DNA from: Profundicola chukchiensis
GTDB taxonomy: Bacteria > Bacteroidota > Bacteroidia > Flavobacteriales > Weeksellaceae
Length of the DNA stretch: 64,000 nucleotides
Direction: 5' to 3'
Assembly: GCF_029664245.1 (NCBI RefSeq)
Contig: NZ_JANAIE010000001.1
Location: 124,001-188,000, forward strand
Positions 32,624 to 41,731 of this stretch are shown here, in pieces (the stretch's first letter is position 1; each line of letters starts with the position of its first letter). The position numbers were made by a program, and so were the translations under genes. The notes under the pieces were generated by a model, which saw only the letters and a program-made list of their open reading frames with translations, made no database searches and had not been told where the DNA came from.

Positions 32624-33985
32624 TTAGATGGCGTTTTTATCTCCTTTAATCATATTCGCTACGGTTCTGTAGATAATCATTAGATCTAGCCCAAAAGACC
32701 AATTACGGATATAATACAAGTCTGATTGGATTCTGTTCTTCATATCTTCATCACGTTTAATTTCGCCTCTAAAACCATTAACTTGTGCTAAACCTGTAAT
32801 TCCTGGTTTCACATAATGTCTAAAATTATACTTAGAAATAATCTGATTATAATGATTATTTTGATTTACCATATGCGGACGCGGACCTACCACCGACATA
32901 TCTCCTTTTAATACATTTATAAACTGTGGAAGTTCATCTAAGCTCGATTTCCTAAGAATTTTACCAAACTTGGTAATTCTTGGATCATTTCTGACCGTAA
33001 TCTTATCGTTTGAGTCTTTATTAACGACCATGGTTCGAAATTTCAAACAATTGAATTCTATATTATCCATTCCGTGTCTTCTTTGCTTAAAGAAAATAGG
33101 AAATCCGCTATCCAATAAATTAATAAGTGCAATCAATGGAAATAACCAAATCCCAATAAATACGAAGAATGCTAAGGCAAAAAACACGTCAAAAAGTCTC
33201 TTTAATGTTAGGTTAAATGCATTATCTAAAGGGAAATGATACAGATTTAAATAAGGGAAGTTACCTGCTAGATAATAGGTGCTTGGGATTAATTTAGACG
33301 CAAAAATCTCTGAAATTGCAAAAAACTTAATATTCTTTTCTTCAACTATATTTCTCAATACTTGTTCGCGCTGTTCATTTTGTGCAAACTCATCCCAGTT
33401 GATAAAAACAGCATCAATTTTAGACTCTTCTAAAAACTCGGCAAAACCATCTCTAGAAAACTCGCCTGGAACTAGCTTTTTAATAAACTTAAAGCCCATC
33501 CATTCATTTTCCTGGATACTTTCTATAAATTGTTGCGTGAATTTATTCTCACCAATTACTAGCGTATTTACACATGGAATATCAATTTTATACCAACGCA
33601 AAACCCTAATATAGTAAGCGTTTGCACCTAAAATTAAAGTAAAATAGAACAAAAAGAATAAGGTAATTTGCTCTTTACTGTAATTGATAGAATTAATTGC
33701 AAACCAATACATTAAAACTAATAAAATATACAGAAAAATGAATTCAACGTTTTTCCAGATCAGTTGTGGAATTTGTGTGGTTACATTGATTAAATTCTGT
33801 CGACTCAAGAAGTAAGTAAAGACCGTAGAAAGTCCACTAATTAACAATAGAGATGGATATGATTTTCCATCCATCCAAAAATGACCAAAAATGATCAAAT
33901 TGGACAAACTAAAGGCTAAAAAATTGACTGTTAAATAAATAAGTAAATGAATCCAAATTCTATTACCCTCCGTCTTGTACTTCAT
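32624..33985 (-). CDS. Undecaprenyl-phosphate sugar phosphotransferase (exopolysaccharide initiation)
   Basis: A 453-residue polyprenyl glycosylphosphotransferase. Four N-terminal helices (about 8-120), a Rossmann-like CoA-binding_3 domain (about 130-240, VNTLVIGENKFTQQF), a fifth re-entrant helix (about 268-292), then the catalytic domain: KRLFDVFFAL, FFKQRRHGMDN, CLKFRTM, RKSSLDELPQFINVLKGDM, SVVGPRPHM and KPGITGLAQVNGFRGE. It loads the first sugar phosphate onto undecaprenyl phosphate at the cytoplasmic membrane (WbaP/WcaJ type). It is at the end of the polysaccharide locus, separated from the glycosyltransferase operon by about 320 bases. Confidence 0.93.
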   Translation of the reverse strand: MKYKTEGNRIWIHLLIYLTVNFLAFSLSNLIIFGHFWMDGKSYPSLLLISGLSTVFTYFLSRQNLINVTTQIPQLIWKNVEFIFLYILLVLMYWFAINSINYSKEQITLFFLFYFTLILGANAYYIRVLRWYKIDIPCVNTLVIGENKFTQQFIESIQENEWMGFKFIKKLVPGEFSRDGFAEFLEESKIDAVFINWDEFAQNEQREQVLRNIVEEKNIKFFAISEIFASKLIPSTYYLAGNFPYLNLYHFPLDNAFNLTLKRLFDVFFALAFFVFIGIWLFPLIALINLLDSGFPIFFKQRRHGMDNIEFNCLKFRTMVVNKDSNDKITVRNDPRITKFGKILRKSSLDELPQFINVLKGDMSVVGPRPHMVNQNNHYNQIISKYNFRHYVKPGITGLAQVNGFRGEIKRDEDMKNRIQSDLYYIRNWSFGLDLMIIYRTVANMIKGDKNAI

Positions 33986-34308
33986 TCGATGCTTGCGATT
34001 AATACTTTGTCTCCAATCTTTTTATCAAGTAAATAATAAAGATATATTCTAACTAAATTCTATCCCAAATATCATTAAAATAAAACTTAAAACCATAGCT
34101 TTTTAGTGTTTCCAAAGAAAATATAAACTTTTCGTTAATTCAGCTTTAATTTAAGCTCATCTATTTAGCATAGACTGTGGGTAGTTGAAGAATTTATAAA
34201 TAAATATAATCATAATTTTCGCCTATCATTATCGATAATAAATAACGCAACTAATGGCGGTTTTTCAACTAAATTAAAGAAACCATTTTGGCTAATATTC
34301 TTTTGGAT
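33986..34308. other. Non-coding gap of about 320 bases
   Basis: An AT-rich stretch between two minus-strand genes of the polysaccharide locus. No open frame with coding character, strong hairpin or exact TAnnTTTG element in the minus-strand orientation was found. It must hold the promoter of the sugar phosphotransferase gene. Confidence 0.55.
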
Positions 34309-35397
34309 TTAATGCTTTGCATTCAGTTTATCTTGAACAAAATCAGATATTTCCGAAACAAATCGCCCCTCTGAAAATTGAAGAGCATGGGCCCTCATTT
34401 TATGAATATCAAAATTTTTGGTTTCAAACTTTTGGATAGCTTGGTTGAGTGAGGCTGACGATTGTTCATTAAAAAAAATGCCCGTTTCGTCTTCCACAAC
34501 TGTTTCTAACACGCCGCCCATGCGATAAGCAATGACCGGAGTTCCACAGGCTTGAGCTTCTAAAGTGGCAATTCCGAAACCTTCTATACCCACTTGGATA
34601 AATGCTTTTGCTTTTTTTAAATATACATTAACCTCATCCGAATTTAAGAAACCAGGCATTGAAATATTATCGGGAAGATTCTGTTTAAATTGCTGATATA
34701 AATCGCCATCTCCAATAAGAATAAGCTTTTTCTTGTTTTCTCTAAAAGCCTCAATCAAGACATCAAAGCGCTTGATATGAGCCATTCGCCCTACTGCAAC
34801 ATAATAATCCTCTTTGTCAGCATCTAATTCAAATTTAGACAAGCTAACTGGCGGATAAATAACAGCGGCGTCGCGCCCATAGGTCTCCTTTACCCACTCT
34901 TGGACAAACTTAGAATTACAAACGATATAATCAGGGCGTTGTGCCTGCATCACATCAATCTTTCGTAGGATTGCAATGATTGGATAAATGAGATAATAAC
35001 CTTTCCCAAAAAAAAGTTTGGCTTGGTCCCAGATATAGTTTGCATTACGCGCTTGGAAATAACTAATATGAATTTGACTATCGCGAGACTTTCTGATGCC
35101 TTTTGCAATAGCGTGCGAGGAAGATATAATTAAGTCTGCATCTTTTTCTATTTTGAACCTAGAGATAAAAAAGGGAAAAACGAAAAAAAATAATCTAAAA
35201 TACTTACCTAAATATTTGAGTGGAGTCGTTTTTATTTCATGAGCTTGGTTGAGATAAATCTTTTGCAGATCATCTGGTTCCATAACGCAGGTTAGGGTAT
35301 ATGTTTCTGTAAATCTAAAAGTTTTCTGTAATAAAGAAATCACGCGCTCTGCTCCTCCATACTTATCTAACCAATCAGCGACCAACACTTTTTTCAT
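34309..35397 (-). CDS. Glycosyltransferase family 4
   Basis: A 362-residue GT-B glycosyltransferase. The N-terminus VADWLDKYGGAERVI has the donor/acceptor Gly-rich loop; the C-terminal half shows VAVGRMAHIKRFDVLIEAF, LILIGDGDLYQQF, SDEVNVYLKKAKAFIQVGIEGFGIATLEAQACGTPVIAYR with the E-x7-E motif (EGFGIATLE). It adds a sugar to a lipid-linked intermediate in the cytoplasm. Last gene of a tightly packed operon, 27 bases after the O-antigen ligase-like gene; the gap contains its own TAnnTTTG-like element. Confidence 0.92.
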   Translation of the reverse strand: MKKVLVADWLDKYGGAERVISLLQKTFRFTETYTLTCVMEPDDLQKIYLNQAHEIKTTPLKYLGKYFRLFFFVFPFFISRFKIEKDADLIISSSHAIAKGIRKSRDSQIHISYFQARNANYIWDQAKLFFGKGYYLIYPIIAILRKIDVMQAQRPDYIVCNSKFVQEWVKETYGRDAAVIYPPVSLSKFELDADKEDYYVAVGRMAHIKRFDVLIEAFRENKKKLILIGDGDLYQQFKQNLPDNISMPGFLNSDEVNVYLKKAKAFIQVGIEGFGIATLEAQACGTPVIAYRMGGVLETVVEDETGIFFNEQSSASLNQAIQKFETKNFDIHKMRAHALQFSEGRFVSEISDFVQDKLNAKH

Positions 35398-35414
35398 GTA
35401 CTAACTCTTTTTTA

Positions 35415-35422
35415 CAAAAATA
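35415..35422 (-). promoter_or_regulatory. Possible internal -7 element before the GT4 gene
   Basis: Minus strand TATTTTTG matches TAnnTTTG, 17 bases before the GT4 ATG, in the only sizeable gap of the five-gene operon. Confidence 0.35.
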
Positions 35423-35424
35423 AA

Positions 35425-36639
35425 TTATTGACTTAGGTTGTTTCTCCCCGGTTCTGTTTTGGCGGACAGAAAGCTCAAAAATACGACAATAAGCCCTATC
35501 AACATAGTCCCTAGTTGTCTATAAATAAGATTCTCAGTGGTTAAAAATAAAATCAAAAACACCAAGATAGCCGTTGCAAAGTAACTATTTCTATTTTCTA
35601 TAAAGGCAAAAACCAAAAATCCAACGAATAAAATAAGCGCTATAATGCCTAAACTCAAGTAGATATCAAGGTACTGATTATGTGTGTTAAATCTACTATT
35701 CACAAACCATTGTTTCTGATCTTCTGTGTAGAAAGTTGTTCTTTGCTGATAACAATTTGTCAATTCTCTCTCAGTTTGTTTAAAGCCTTTTCCGAGAAAA
35801 AATGATGGTACTGAATGCTCTAAGTTTGCAGCACATTGCCAAATATGAAAACGAGGTTCTAAAATTAGTTTTTCTTTCAGAACGTAAGTTTTAGACGCCG
35901 GGGATGTTAATAGAAATCTTTGCTTAAGGTTATCATTCAACTTAAAAAGTCCAGCGACAAGAAAAAGGATTGAAACAAGAATTAATACTGCTATTTTAAG
36001 ATGTCGGAAAAGATAAAAAATACTTGCAAAAGCCATTAGCAAAACGCTTATAATAGCCATACGGGCAGAGATGCTTATCACCATTACTATAAAACATAAA
36101 CTCAAAAGATACCACACAAATTTCTGGCTAGTACGTGCTAAGTAAAAGGAAATGGCGGCTGCCAAAATATACATAAATCCAATATATGGTCGTTCACCCA
36201 AAAGCAATTCATTGATCATTGAACCGGTTGCAAACTTAAACTCCTGAAACTCTATAACATGGCGCACAATCTTGAAGACAGAGAACAATAATAAAGCAAA
36301 TGTACTTAAGACAAATATTTTGAGAACGAGCATATACCGTTTGATAGGAATAGCCAAAATAGGAAGTGCTAAAATGCTCAATAGTTTGGGGATATATCCC
36401 GAATCTTCCCATCGGCCTTTGATTACAATCAGAAAAATTGCGAGCAAAACAAAACTAAATAAGGCATAAAAAGATTTAGTTTGTAAGCGTTTTATATCCT
36501 TTTTTTTAACGATAAATAAAAAAGCTACGCCTAAGACAATCAATAATAAGTTAGGTAAAACCTTAATAACATTTCCAAAAGGTAAGCTACCGCAAAAAAT
36601 GGCAAATACATAGGGATATAACTTTGAGACTTGCCTCAT
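35425..36639 (-). CDS. O-antigen ligase/polymerase family membrane protein (first copy)
   Basis: A 404-residue protein with about ten to eleven membrane helices and a large outer loop (about 245-310) carrying the Wzy_C/O-antigen ligase-like segment: EPRFHIWQCAANLEHSVPSFF, GKGFKQTERELTNCYQQ and NTHNQYLDIYLSLGI. The RxxxW and HNQYLD features are typical. Members either polymerise repeat units (Wzy) or ligate them to an acceptor (WaaL); sequence inspection does not tell which. It overlaps the GT2 gene by 4 bases. A second such gene lies at 41732-43144. Confidence 0.87.
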   Translation of the reverse strand: MRQVSKLYPYVFAIFCGSLPFGNVIKVLPNLLLIVLGVAFLFIVKKKDIKRLQTKSFYALFSFVLLAIFLIVIKGRWEDSGYIPKLLSILALPILAIPIKRYMLVLKIFVLSTFALLLFSVFKIVRHVIEFQEFKFATGSMINELLLGERPYIGFMYILAAAISFYLARTSQKFVWYLLSLCFIVMVISISARMAIISVLLMAFASIFYLFRHLKIAVLILVSILFLVAGLFKLNDNLKQRFLLTSPASKTYVLKEKLILEPRFHIWQCAANLEHSVPSFFLGKGFKQTERELTNCYQQRTTFYTEDQKQWFVNSRFNTHNQYLDIYLSLGIIALILFVGFLVFAFIENRNSYFATAILVFLILFLTTENLIYRQLGTMLIGLIVVFLSFLSAKTEPGRNNLSQ

Positions 36640-37430
36640 CTCTTTAGTATTTTTTTTAAGGTGAGAATAAAATCTTGAGGAATTAGTTTTAACAAAGAAT
36701 TTCTGAATAATCCATAGATGGGATAAAATCCAAAGTAGAAATGATCTTTGATAATAGAAATTCGGGCATTCACTTGCTCTTTTCGTCCTTTGGCAGAAAG
36801 TGAATTCGGGTTGATTTCATAATCAAGTAGTACTTCCGGTAGATTTTCAGCTTTAAAATGTTGAATGGCATTAAAGTAGAAAGCATAATCCTCACCATTT
36901 CTATGATATTTTTCTGGGAAAAGACCAATTTCCCTTAAGATATCTACCTCATAAATCGTTGCTGAATTAATAAAAGTGCTATTTAAATAAATCTTTTTAC
37001 GAATTTTCTCATAGGACACAGGATGCCTTAAAACAAACAATAAATTACCCTGTAAATCCACCATATTCCCCCAAGTTCCTAGGATTTTTACATCGGGATT
37101 TTGCTGCAAATAGCTCAGTTGTTTTTTATATCTGTTTTTATGGTTTTTATCACCACAATCAAGCCTACCAGTATATTGATAGCCCATAGAAATGATTTTT
37201 TGCAAACCTATATTGGTAGCTTTTCCTACGCCCATATTCTTGGGCAGCAATTCCAGGAAAATTTTACCGTTTTTATATATAGATTGTAAATGCTCCAAAT
37301 TGGGTTTTTGTACGCTTCCGTCGTCAATGATTAAAACATCAACATCAAAATCTTCTTGAATAGAAAGCAGCGAGACCTCTAAATCTTTTAGATTATTATA
37401 GTGACAAATAAGAACTATAATTTTTTTCAT
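36636..37430 (-). CDS. Glycosyltransferase family 2
   Basis: A 264-residue GT-A enzyme: VLICHYNNLKDLEVSLLSI, LIIDDGSVQKPNLEHL (nucleotide-binding Asp pair), NMGVGKATNIGL, and the DXD-like RLDCGDKNHKNR, followed by an acceptor region with RNGEDYAFYFNAI. No membrane helix, so it acts at the cytoplasmic face. It overlaps its neighbours by 4 bases on each side, inside the flippase-pyruvyl transferase-GT2-ligase-GT4 operon. Confidence 0.92.
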   Translation of the reverse strand: MKKIIVLICHYNNLKDLEVSLLSIQEDFDVDVLIIDDGSVQKPNLEHLQSIYKNGKIFLELLPKNMGVGKATNIGLQKIISMGYQYTGRLDCGDKNHKNRYKKQLSYLQQNPDVKILGTWGNMVDLQGNLLFVLRHPVSYEKIRKKIYLNSTFINSATIYEVDILREIGLFPEKYHRNGEDYAFYFNAIQHFKAENLPEVLLDYEINPNSLSAKGRKEQVNARISIIKDHFYFGFYPIYGLFRNSLLKLIPQDFILTLKKILKR

Positions 37431-38527
37431 AACTGCACCTGGGTAAAGTTAAGTTTAGCTCGCTCTATAGTTTCGTTGACATGAGAAGGGAAGGTATAAT
37501 CTCCTGAAACAAAACGAGCTATATCTTGCGCTACTTCTTCGGGATTTTTCTCTCCATCATAAATTCTCGCGTTTTTATCATAGCCAATGTCATCTAGAAA
37601 GTTACTGCACTTTCTATGGTATTCTATCAGCATAAAAGGAACCCCTGCATAACAGGCAAATATGCTTGCATGCAACCTGGTTGAGAACATGAAATCACAT
37701 GCTTGTATTTCTCTCCAAGTAGATAAGGTTGTTTTTGAGTAAGGAACAATCTCATATTGCTCTTTGGGCAATAAACTGGCTACAGAATGTGTAAGACGCT
37801 CATCTCCGATGTGCTTATTCCCATTAAAAATAAAAAATTTAAAGCTGTATTCTTTATTTTTAGCGAGCCTAGTCAATACATTTTCTACAAATTGATTTCG
37901 TCTTTCTTCATTCTTAATATCACCATTAATATATCTTTCATAATTACATATGCTAATGCCAATTGTTTTTTGTTTACTTTCCTTTTTGGTCCGGATTGAA
38001 TTCTCGTAACAAAACGGAAGCAATGCAGCTAAATCAAATGCCTTGATAGGCTCATAATCCAAGTCTAAGGACTTTGCATATTCATATGAATATGTATCTC
38101 TAAGTGCTAGGAATTTTAAGCTTCTTAAATAATTTTGAACTGCTTTTTCGTTTTTTATATTCGCAAAAGGTCCAATAGAAACACCGATGGCAGCATGTTT
38201 AAGCTTAGGGTTGAGCCATCTTGCTTTTTGTGCAAAGGCAATGTTGCTCAAGGGTCTTATTTCACTAAAAACAGAACCACCAGCATTAATAAAGTAATCA
38301 CTTTTAAGCGATGCGTTAAAAACAGATATTTTCTGCGAAATTTTATGAGTATTAGGTGAATAAATCTCTTTTATCGGAATTTGCGTGTTGGGCAAATCAT
38401 CTCCAGAAAAATATGTAATTTCTTTGTTGTCCCAATATGTTTTACTTCCCCACGAAGCTATTTCTACAAATGCATCGTCACCCGTATTTTTGAATCCATA
38501 AAATCCATTAAATATAATTTGGCTCAT
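37427..38527 (-). CDS. Polysaccharide pyruvyl transferase family protein
   Basis: A 366-residue protein of the CsaB/WcaK type. The N-terminus has GFYGFKNTGDDAFVEI, corresponding to the Gly-rich N-terminal loop; later blocks include AAIGVSIGPFAN, ALRDTYSYEYAKSLDLD, IGISICNYERY and the C-terminal CDFMFSTRLHASIFACYAGVPFMLIEYHRKCSNFLDDIG with the conserved RLH and YHxK-like motif. Members transfer pyruvate from PEP to sugar residues to form ketals, giving the polymer a negative charge; some family members have drifted in function. Overlaps both neighbours by 4 bases. Confidence 0.9.
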   Translation of the reverse strand: MSQIIFNGFYGFKNTGDDAFVEIASWGSKTYWDNKEITYFSGDDLPNTQIPIKEIYSPNTHKISQKISVFNASLKSDYFINAGGSVFSEIRPLSNIAFAQKARWLNPKLKHAAIGVSIGPFANIKNEKAVQNYLRSLKFLALRDTYSYEYAKSLDLDYEPIKAFDLAALLPFCYENSIRTKKESKQKTIGISICNYERYINGDIKNEERRNQFVENVLTRLAKNKEYSFKFFIFNGNKHIGDERLTHSVASLLPKEQYEIVPYSKTTLSTWREIQACDFMFSTRLHASIFACYAGVPFMLIEYHRKCSNFLDDIGYDKNARIYDGEKNPEEVAQDIARFVSGDYTFPSHVNETIERAKLNFTQVQL

Positions 38528-39777
38528 GCAGTGACGTGTTTTTTATAAAAATATATGATACTTATATTTGATAAGAAATATGCCAAAAATAAAGTTAATG
38601 ACATACCAATATCTTTCCAAAGATACATAAATAAAATACCTAAAGAAGCTAAACCAAAGAGAGCAAGTGCGTGTGCTATAAACAATGGATAACTCACTTC
38701 TTTGGCCTTGAGCGCCATAGATAAAGGTCGAGAAAAGACCACCACAAGTTGAGATAACCATAAAATGCCTATAATGTAGATGCCATCACCAAATTTATCG
38801 AAGTAATAATAGTCATATACAAAATAAAACACCGGGAATGATATTAAAAAGATGATCGCCAACACCAAAGTGTATTTCTGGTAAAATTCTTTTACAACTT
38901 TTGATAGTACCTCAACATTTCTAGAAAATAAAGGTATGAAATAACTCTCCATCGACACGAGCAAAATCGTAAATAATCCTAGTAGGTTTTGAATAGATCT
39001 GACTTTTGCAATTCCCAAATCACCTACTCCCAAAAGGTCAGCCACAATAAAAATCCCCTGACTATAGCCCCAAAATAAAATACCGGCTGCTACAATCCAT
39101 TTAGAAAACGTATAATGTTCTGTTATATATTTCCATGATTTTTTAAGATTATCACTTGTAGGAATAAATGATTTCCAGTTCAAAAACTTTTTGATGCAAA
39201 TAATTATCAATAGAAATAAAGCTGATAATAAAAATCCCAAAGTATAAACCCCAAATACAATATCCAGGCTTAAGGAATCTTTGAAATACCAAATCATTCC
39301 AAAAAATAAGCTGACCAATCCAAAAGAAGAAATTACTGTATAGATATAGCTCACGCGGATTTGTGCAAAAATGAACTTCTTAAATAAATCATAGATAATC
39401 ATACTAAAATTGATTCCTAGGAAAAGCAGAAAGGGCAAACCATCCACCTGAGAACTCACAAAGGGAAAGCTAATAAGCGTTAGTATAAGAGATAGTATAA
39501 TATTTGAAACCAATAGAGAAGCCAGATAAGAAGACCCTTCTTTTTCTTCTTTTTTCGGAAAAAAAACCAAAACGGGAGCCGTTAGGAAATAAGTAACTAA
39601 AATAAATATCAGATTTGAATATCCATACGCCAAGACAAAGTTCGCAAATACAGGTATGTCTGCAAATTTTGATAATAAAAAAACAGAACCGAAATTTAAT
39701 AAGGAAACAAATGCCTGATCAGCTAGAACATAATATTTGTTTTGAAATAATGTTTTTAAAAATACCATACGGATCAT
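38524..39777 (-). CDS. Polysaccharide flippase (Wzx/MATE-like)
   Basis: A 417-residue membrane protein with about twelve helices. The N-terminal KYYVLADQAFVSLLNFGSVFLLSKFA resembles Wzx and other oligosaccharide flippases, and QGIFIVADLLGVGDLGIAKV (helix 7) is typical of the superfamily. It would flip lipid-linked repeat units from cytoplasm to periplasm. First gene of the five-gene minus-strand operon, with a 490-base non-coding region upstream. Confidence 0.87.
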   Translation of the reverse strand: MIRMVFLKTLFQNKYYVLADQAFVSLLNFGSVFLLSKFADIPVFANFVLAYGYSNLIFILVTYFLTAPVLVFFPKKEEKEGSSYLASLLVSNIILSLILTLISFPFVSSQVDGLPFLLFLGINFSMIIYDLFKKFIFAQIRVSYIYTVISSFGLVSLFFGMIWYFKDSLSLDIVFGVYTLGFLLSALFLLIIICIKKFLNWKSFIPTSDNLKKSWKYITEHYTFSKWIVAAGILFWGYSQGIFIVADLLGVGDLGIAKVRSIQNLLGLFTILLVSMESYFIPLFSRNVEVLSKVVKEFYQKYTLVLAIIFLISFPVFYFVYDYYYFDKFGDGIYIIGILWLSQLVVVFSRPLSMALKAKEVSYPLFIAHALALFGLASLGILFMYLWKDIGMSLTLFLAYFLSNISIIYFYKKHVTA

Positions 39778-40268
39778 GAAATATTTTTATTGGAACAAAA
39801 ACATTAAACGCGTTTTAATTTAAAGTTTGCGATTATACCATTGTCTTTCTCCAAAAAGCTTTTGCTCATCCTTTTTCAGCTTTTCCAATAAGTCAATTTT
39901 ATTGCTATACTGGCGAAACCAAAACGAATAAATTTGACTAAAAAATCACCTAAATATAGGATGTTACAATAATACAATTATTTTTAATTTCTTAATCAGA
40001 ATACAAAGTTTCTTTTCGCTTCAACCTCGCACGTTTTAGGTTATTTCAACAGAAACAGTCCTAACCATATTGGGTTAAAAACAAGAGAAAAAAATCATTT
40101 ATATTCGGTTTTTAGCGAAAGATGAGCTGCTCGAAAGTAGGTTTCTCATCCTACGCCGATTTACCTTGAAAATGAGGTAGTATAAAATTCTGCGAGAAAG
40201 ACTATTTTTGTTTATCAACAAATAAAAAGCAATAACGCAAGGCTTTTGCTAAGTGAAATAAACCAAAT
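39778..40268. other. Non-coding gap of about 490 bases with possible alternative hairpins
   Basis: A divergent control region between the flippase operon and the glycoside hydrolase gene. No coding frame was seen. Around 40120-40160 two mutually exclusive short stems can form: GATGAG with CTCATC, and GTAGG with CCTAC. The rest is AT-rich. The region should contain both promoters; one clear -7 element for the plus strand is at 40203. Confidence 0.5.
40203..40210 (+). promoter_or_regulatory. -7 promoter element of the glycoside hydrolase gene
   Basis: TATTTTTG matches TAnnTTTG, 58 bases before the ATG at 40269. Confidence 0.45.
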
Positions 40269-41720
40269 ATGAGAGTTTTTTGCTTAAAACTAAAAAATAC
40301 ACAATTCCTTTCAATCCTTCTTATTTTTCTAAGTATGATGAGCTGTTCCACTTCTCATTTGAGCAGTACATCTCCCAAAGAAATCACAAGCAAATCCCGT
40401 TTAGTGCCAAATAACAAAATATTTATTTGGGGCGTCAACGGTCATCCTGTGACAAATTTAGACTATGTGAACACTAGCCTTGATCAAGATTTACGCATAT
40501 TGAAAGAGCATCAATTCGACGCTTATAGATTTGATATAAGAACAGATTTGGAAGGAAATGTCAGGTTACATCCAGATAGATTTCTGGTTTTATTGCAAAA
40601 AGCACAGAAAGAAGGGATTTCGATTAATCCTGTGTTGCTTATCAATGAATTCTTAGATGATTTTAAGCTTAATCTAGACGAAGCCTATAACAGAGGATAT
40701 AGACAAATGAAAGGTTTTGCCCGTCAATACTCCGAATTTATTGAATATTATACTTTAGGCAATGAGCAAGAACTTCGCTTTATCACGTCGGGATCGGATG
40801 GGAAATATATGCACGATTATGATATCAAAAAATTTAAGGTTGTTGCGGCGTATCTCAAAGGTATGCATCAAGGGCTGAAAGAAGTAGATCCCAACGCCAA
40901 GGCGATCATAAATAGTGCAGGATGGCTACATTTTGGTTACTATGAGTTACTCCAAAAAGAGGAAGTTCCCTATGATATTTTAGGCTATCATTGGTATTCA
41001 AAAGATTATACATTTATTTCTGATTTTGGTGAAGGAAGGATTATTGACATTCTCTACGAGCGTTTTCAAAAACCTATTTGGTTAACCGAAATAAACGCAA
41101 AACGAGGTAGTTATGATTCGGAGATAAGTCAATCGGAATTAATGCAAACATATATTAAGAGCTTGTATCAACAGGAACATGTTAAAGCTTTTTTTGTGTA
41201 TGAACTGTATGATCAGCCCTATTTAATCCACCAAGATTGGGCCGGTCCGGAGGAGGCAAATTTCGGTATTGTAAAATGGAAAAATGCGCCCAATCAATAT
41301 GAATATAAACCCATCTCTAAGGTTTTACGCTTTGGTATTGAAGAAGCAAATCATGGTTATGAAGATTATATTTATGCGCTTTTTTCTGACTTAAAAAATG
41401 AGCTTCCTTCTAAAGAAAACCTAGCCTATTGGATACAGCGTTTAAAAGATTTAAAAAATAGCCCACAATTCGTGCATGAGTTTTATGAAAAGAATGAAAT
41501 TAAAAAAATAGCTCATAAGACACCCGAAGCAATGATTAGTCAAACCTACCAAGATTTGCTACACCGTTTACCCTTGAAATCCGAAATCAAATTTTGGTTA
41601 AAAAAACTTGAGAAAAATCCGAATTTAGATATTAGAAAATCAATTATCGTTTCTCAAGATTATTGGGATGAATCTATTTGGGTAGGATACGAACGAAGAA
41701 CTGGATTCGACCGACCATAG
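40269..41720 (+). CDS. Lipoprotein glycoside hydrolase (clan GH-A) with DUF4214-like tail
   Basis: 483 residues. A lipobox (LSMMSCS, Cys26) anchors it to a membrane. About 50-340 form a TIM barrel of the GH-A clan (GH5/GH39-like): the acid/base is Glu166 in YTLGNEQEL and the nucleophile Glu274 in IWLTEINAKRG, with HWYS (241-244) and YELYDQP further on. About 370-470 hold two DUF4214-like helical repeats (YALFSDLKNELPSKENLAYW; YQDLLHRLPLKSEIKFWL, ending in SQDYWDE). It is the only plus-strand gene inside the polysaccharide locus. By analogy with PslG of Pseudomonas it may trim or help export the polymer; substrate unknown. Confidence 0.83.
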   Translation: MRVFCLKLKNTQFLSILLIFLSMMSCSTSHLSSTSPKEITSKSRLVPNNKIFIWGVNGHPVTNLDYVNTSLDQDLRILKEHQFDAYRFDIRTDLEGNVRLHPDRFLVLLQKAQKEGISINPVLLINEFLDDFKLNLDEAYNRGYRQMKGFARQYSEFIEYYTLGNEQELRFITSGSDGKYMHDYDIKKFKVVAAYLKGMHQGLKEVDPNAKAIINSAGWLHFGYYELLQKEEVPYDILGYHWYSKDYTFISDFGEGRIIDILYERFQKPIWLTEINAKRGSYDSEISQSELMQTYIKSLYQQEHVKAFFVYELYDQPYLIHQDWAGPEEANFGIVKWKNAPNQYEYKPISKVLRFGIEEANHGYEDYIYALFSDLKNELPSKENLAYWIQRLKDLKNSPQFVHEFYEKNEIKKIAHKTPEAMISQTYQDLLHRLPLKSEIKFWLKKLEKNPNLDIRKSIIVSQDYWDESIWVGYERRTGFDRP

Positions 41721-41731
41721 TCCGTATTTAC

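Noticed and set aside
34020-34300. Possible regulatory RNA in the gap after the sugar phosphotransferase gene
   Set aside because: Only AT-rich sequence without a stable hairpin or conserved motif that I can see.
40269-41720. Bacteriophage tail-spike or S-layer role for the DUF4214-like protein
   Set aside because: The complete GH-A active site, lipobox and polysaccharide gene context fit a glycosidase better; no phage genes are near.
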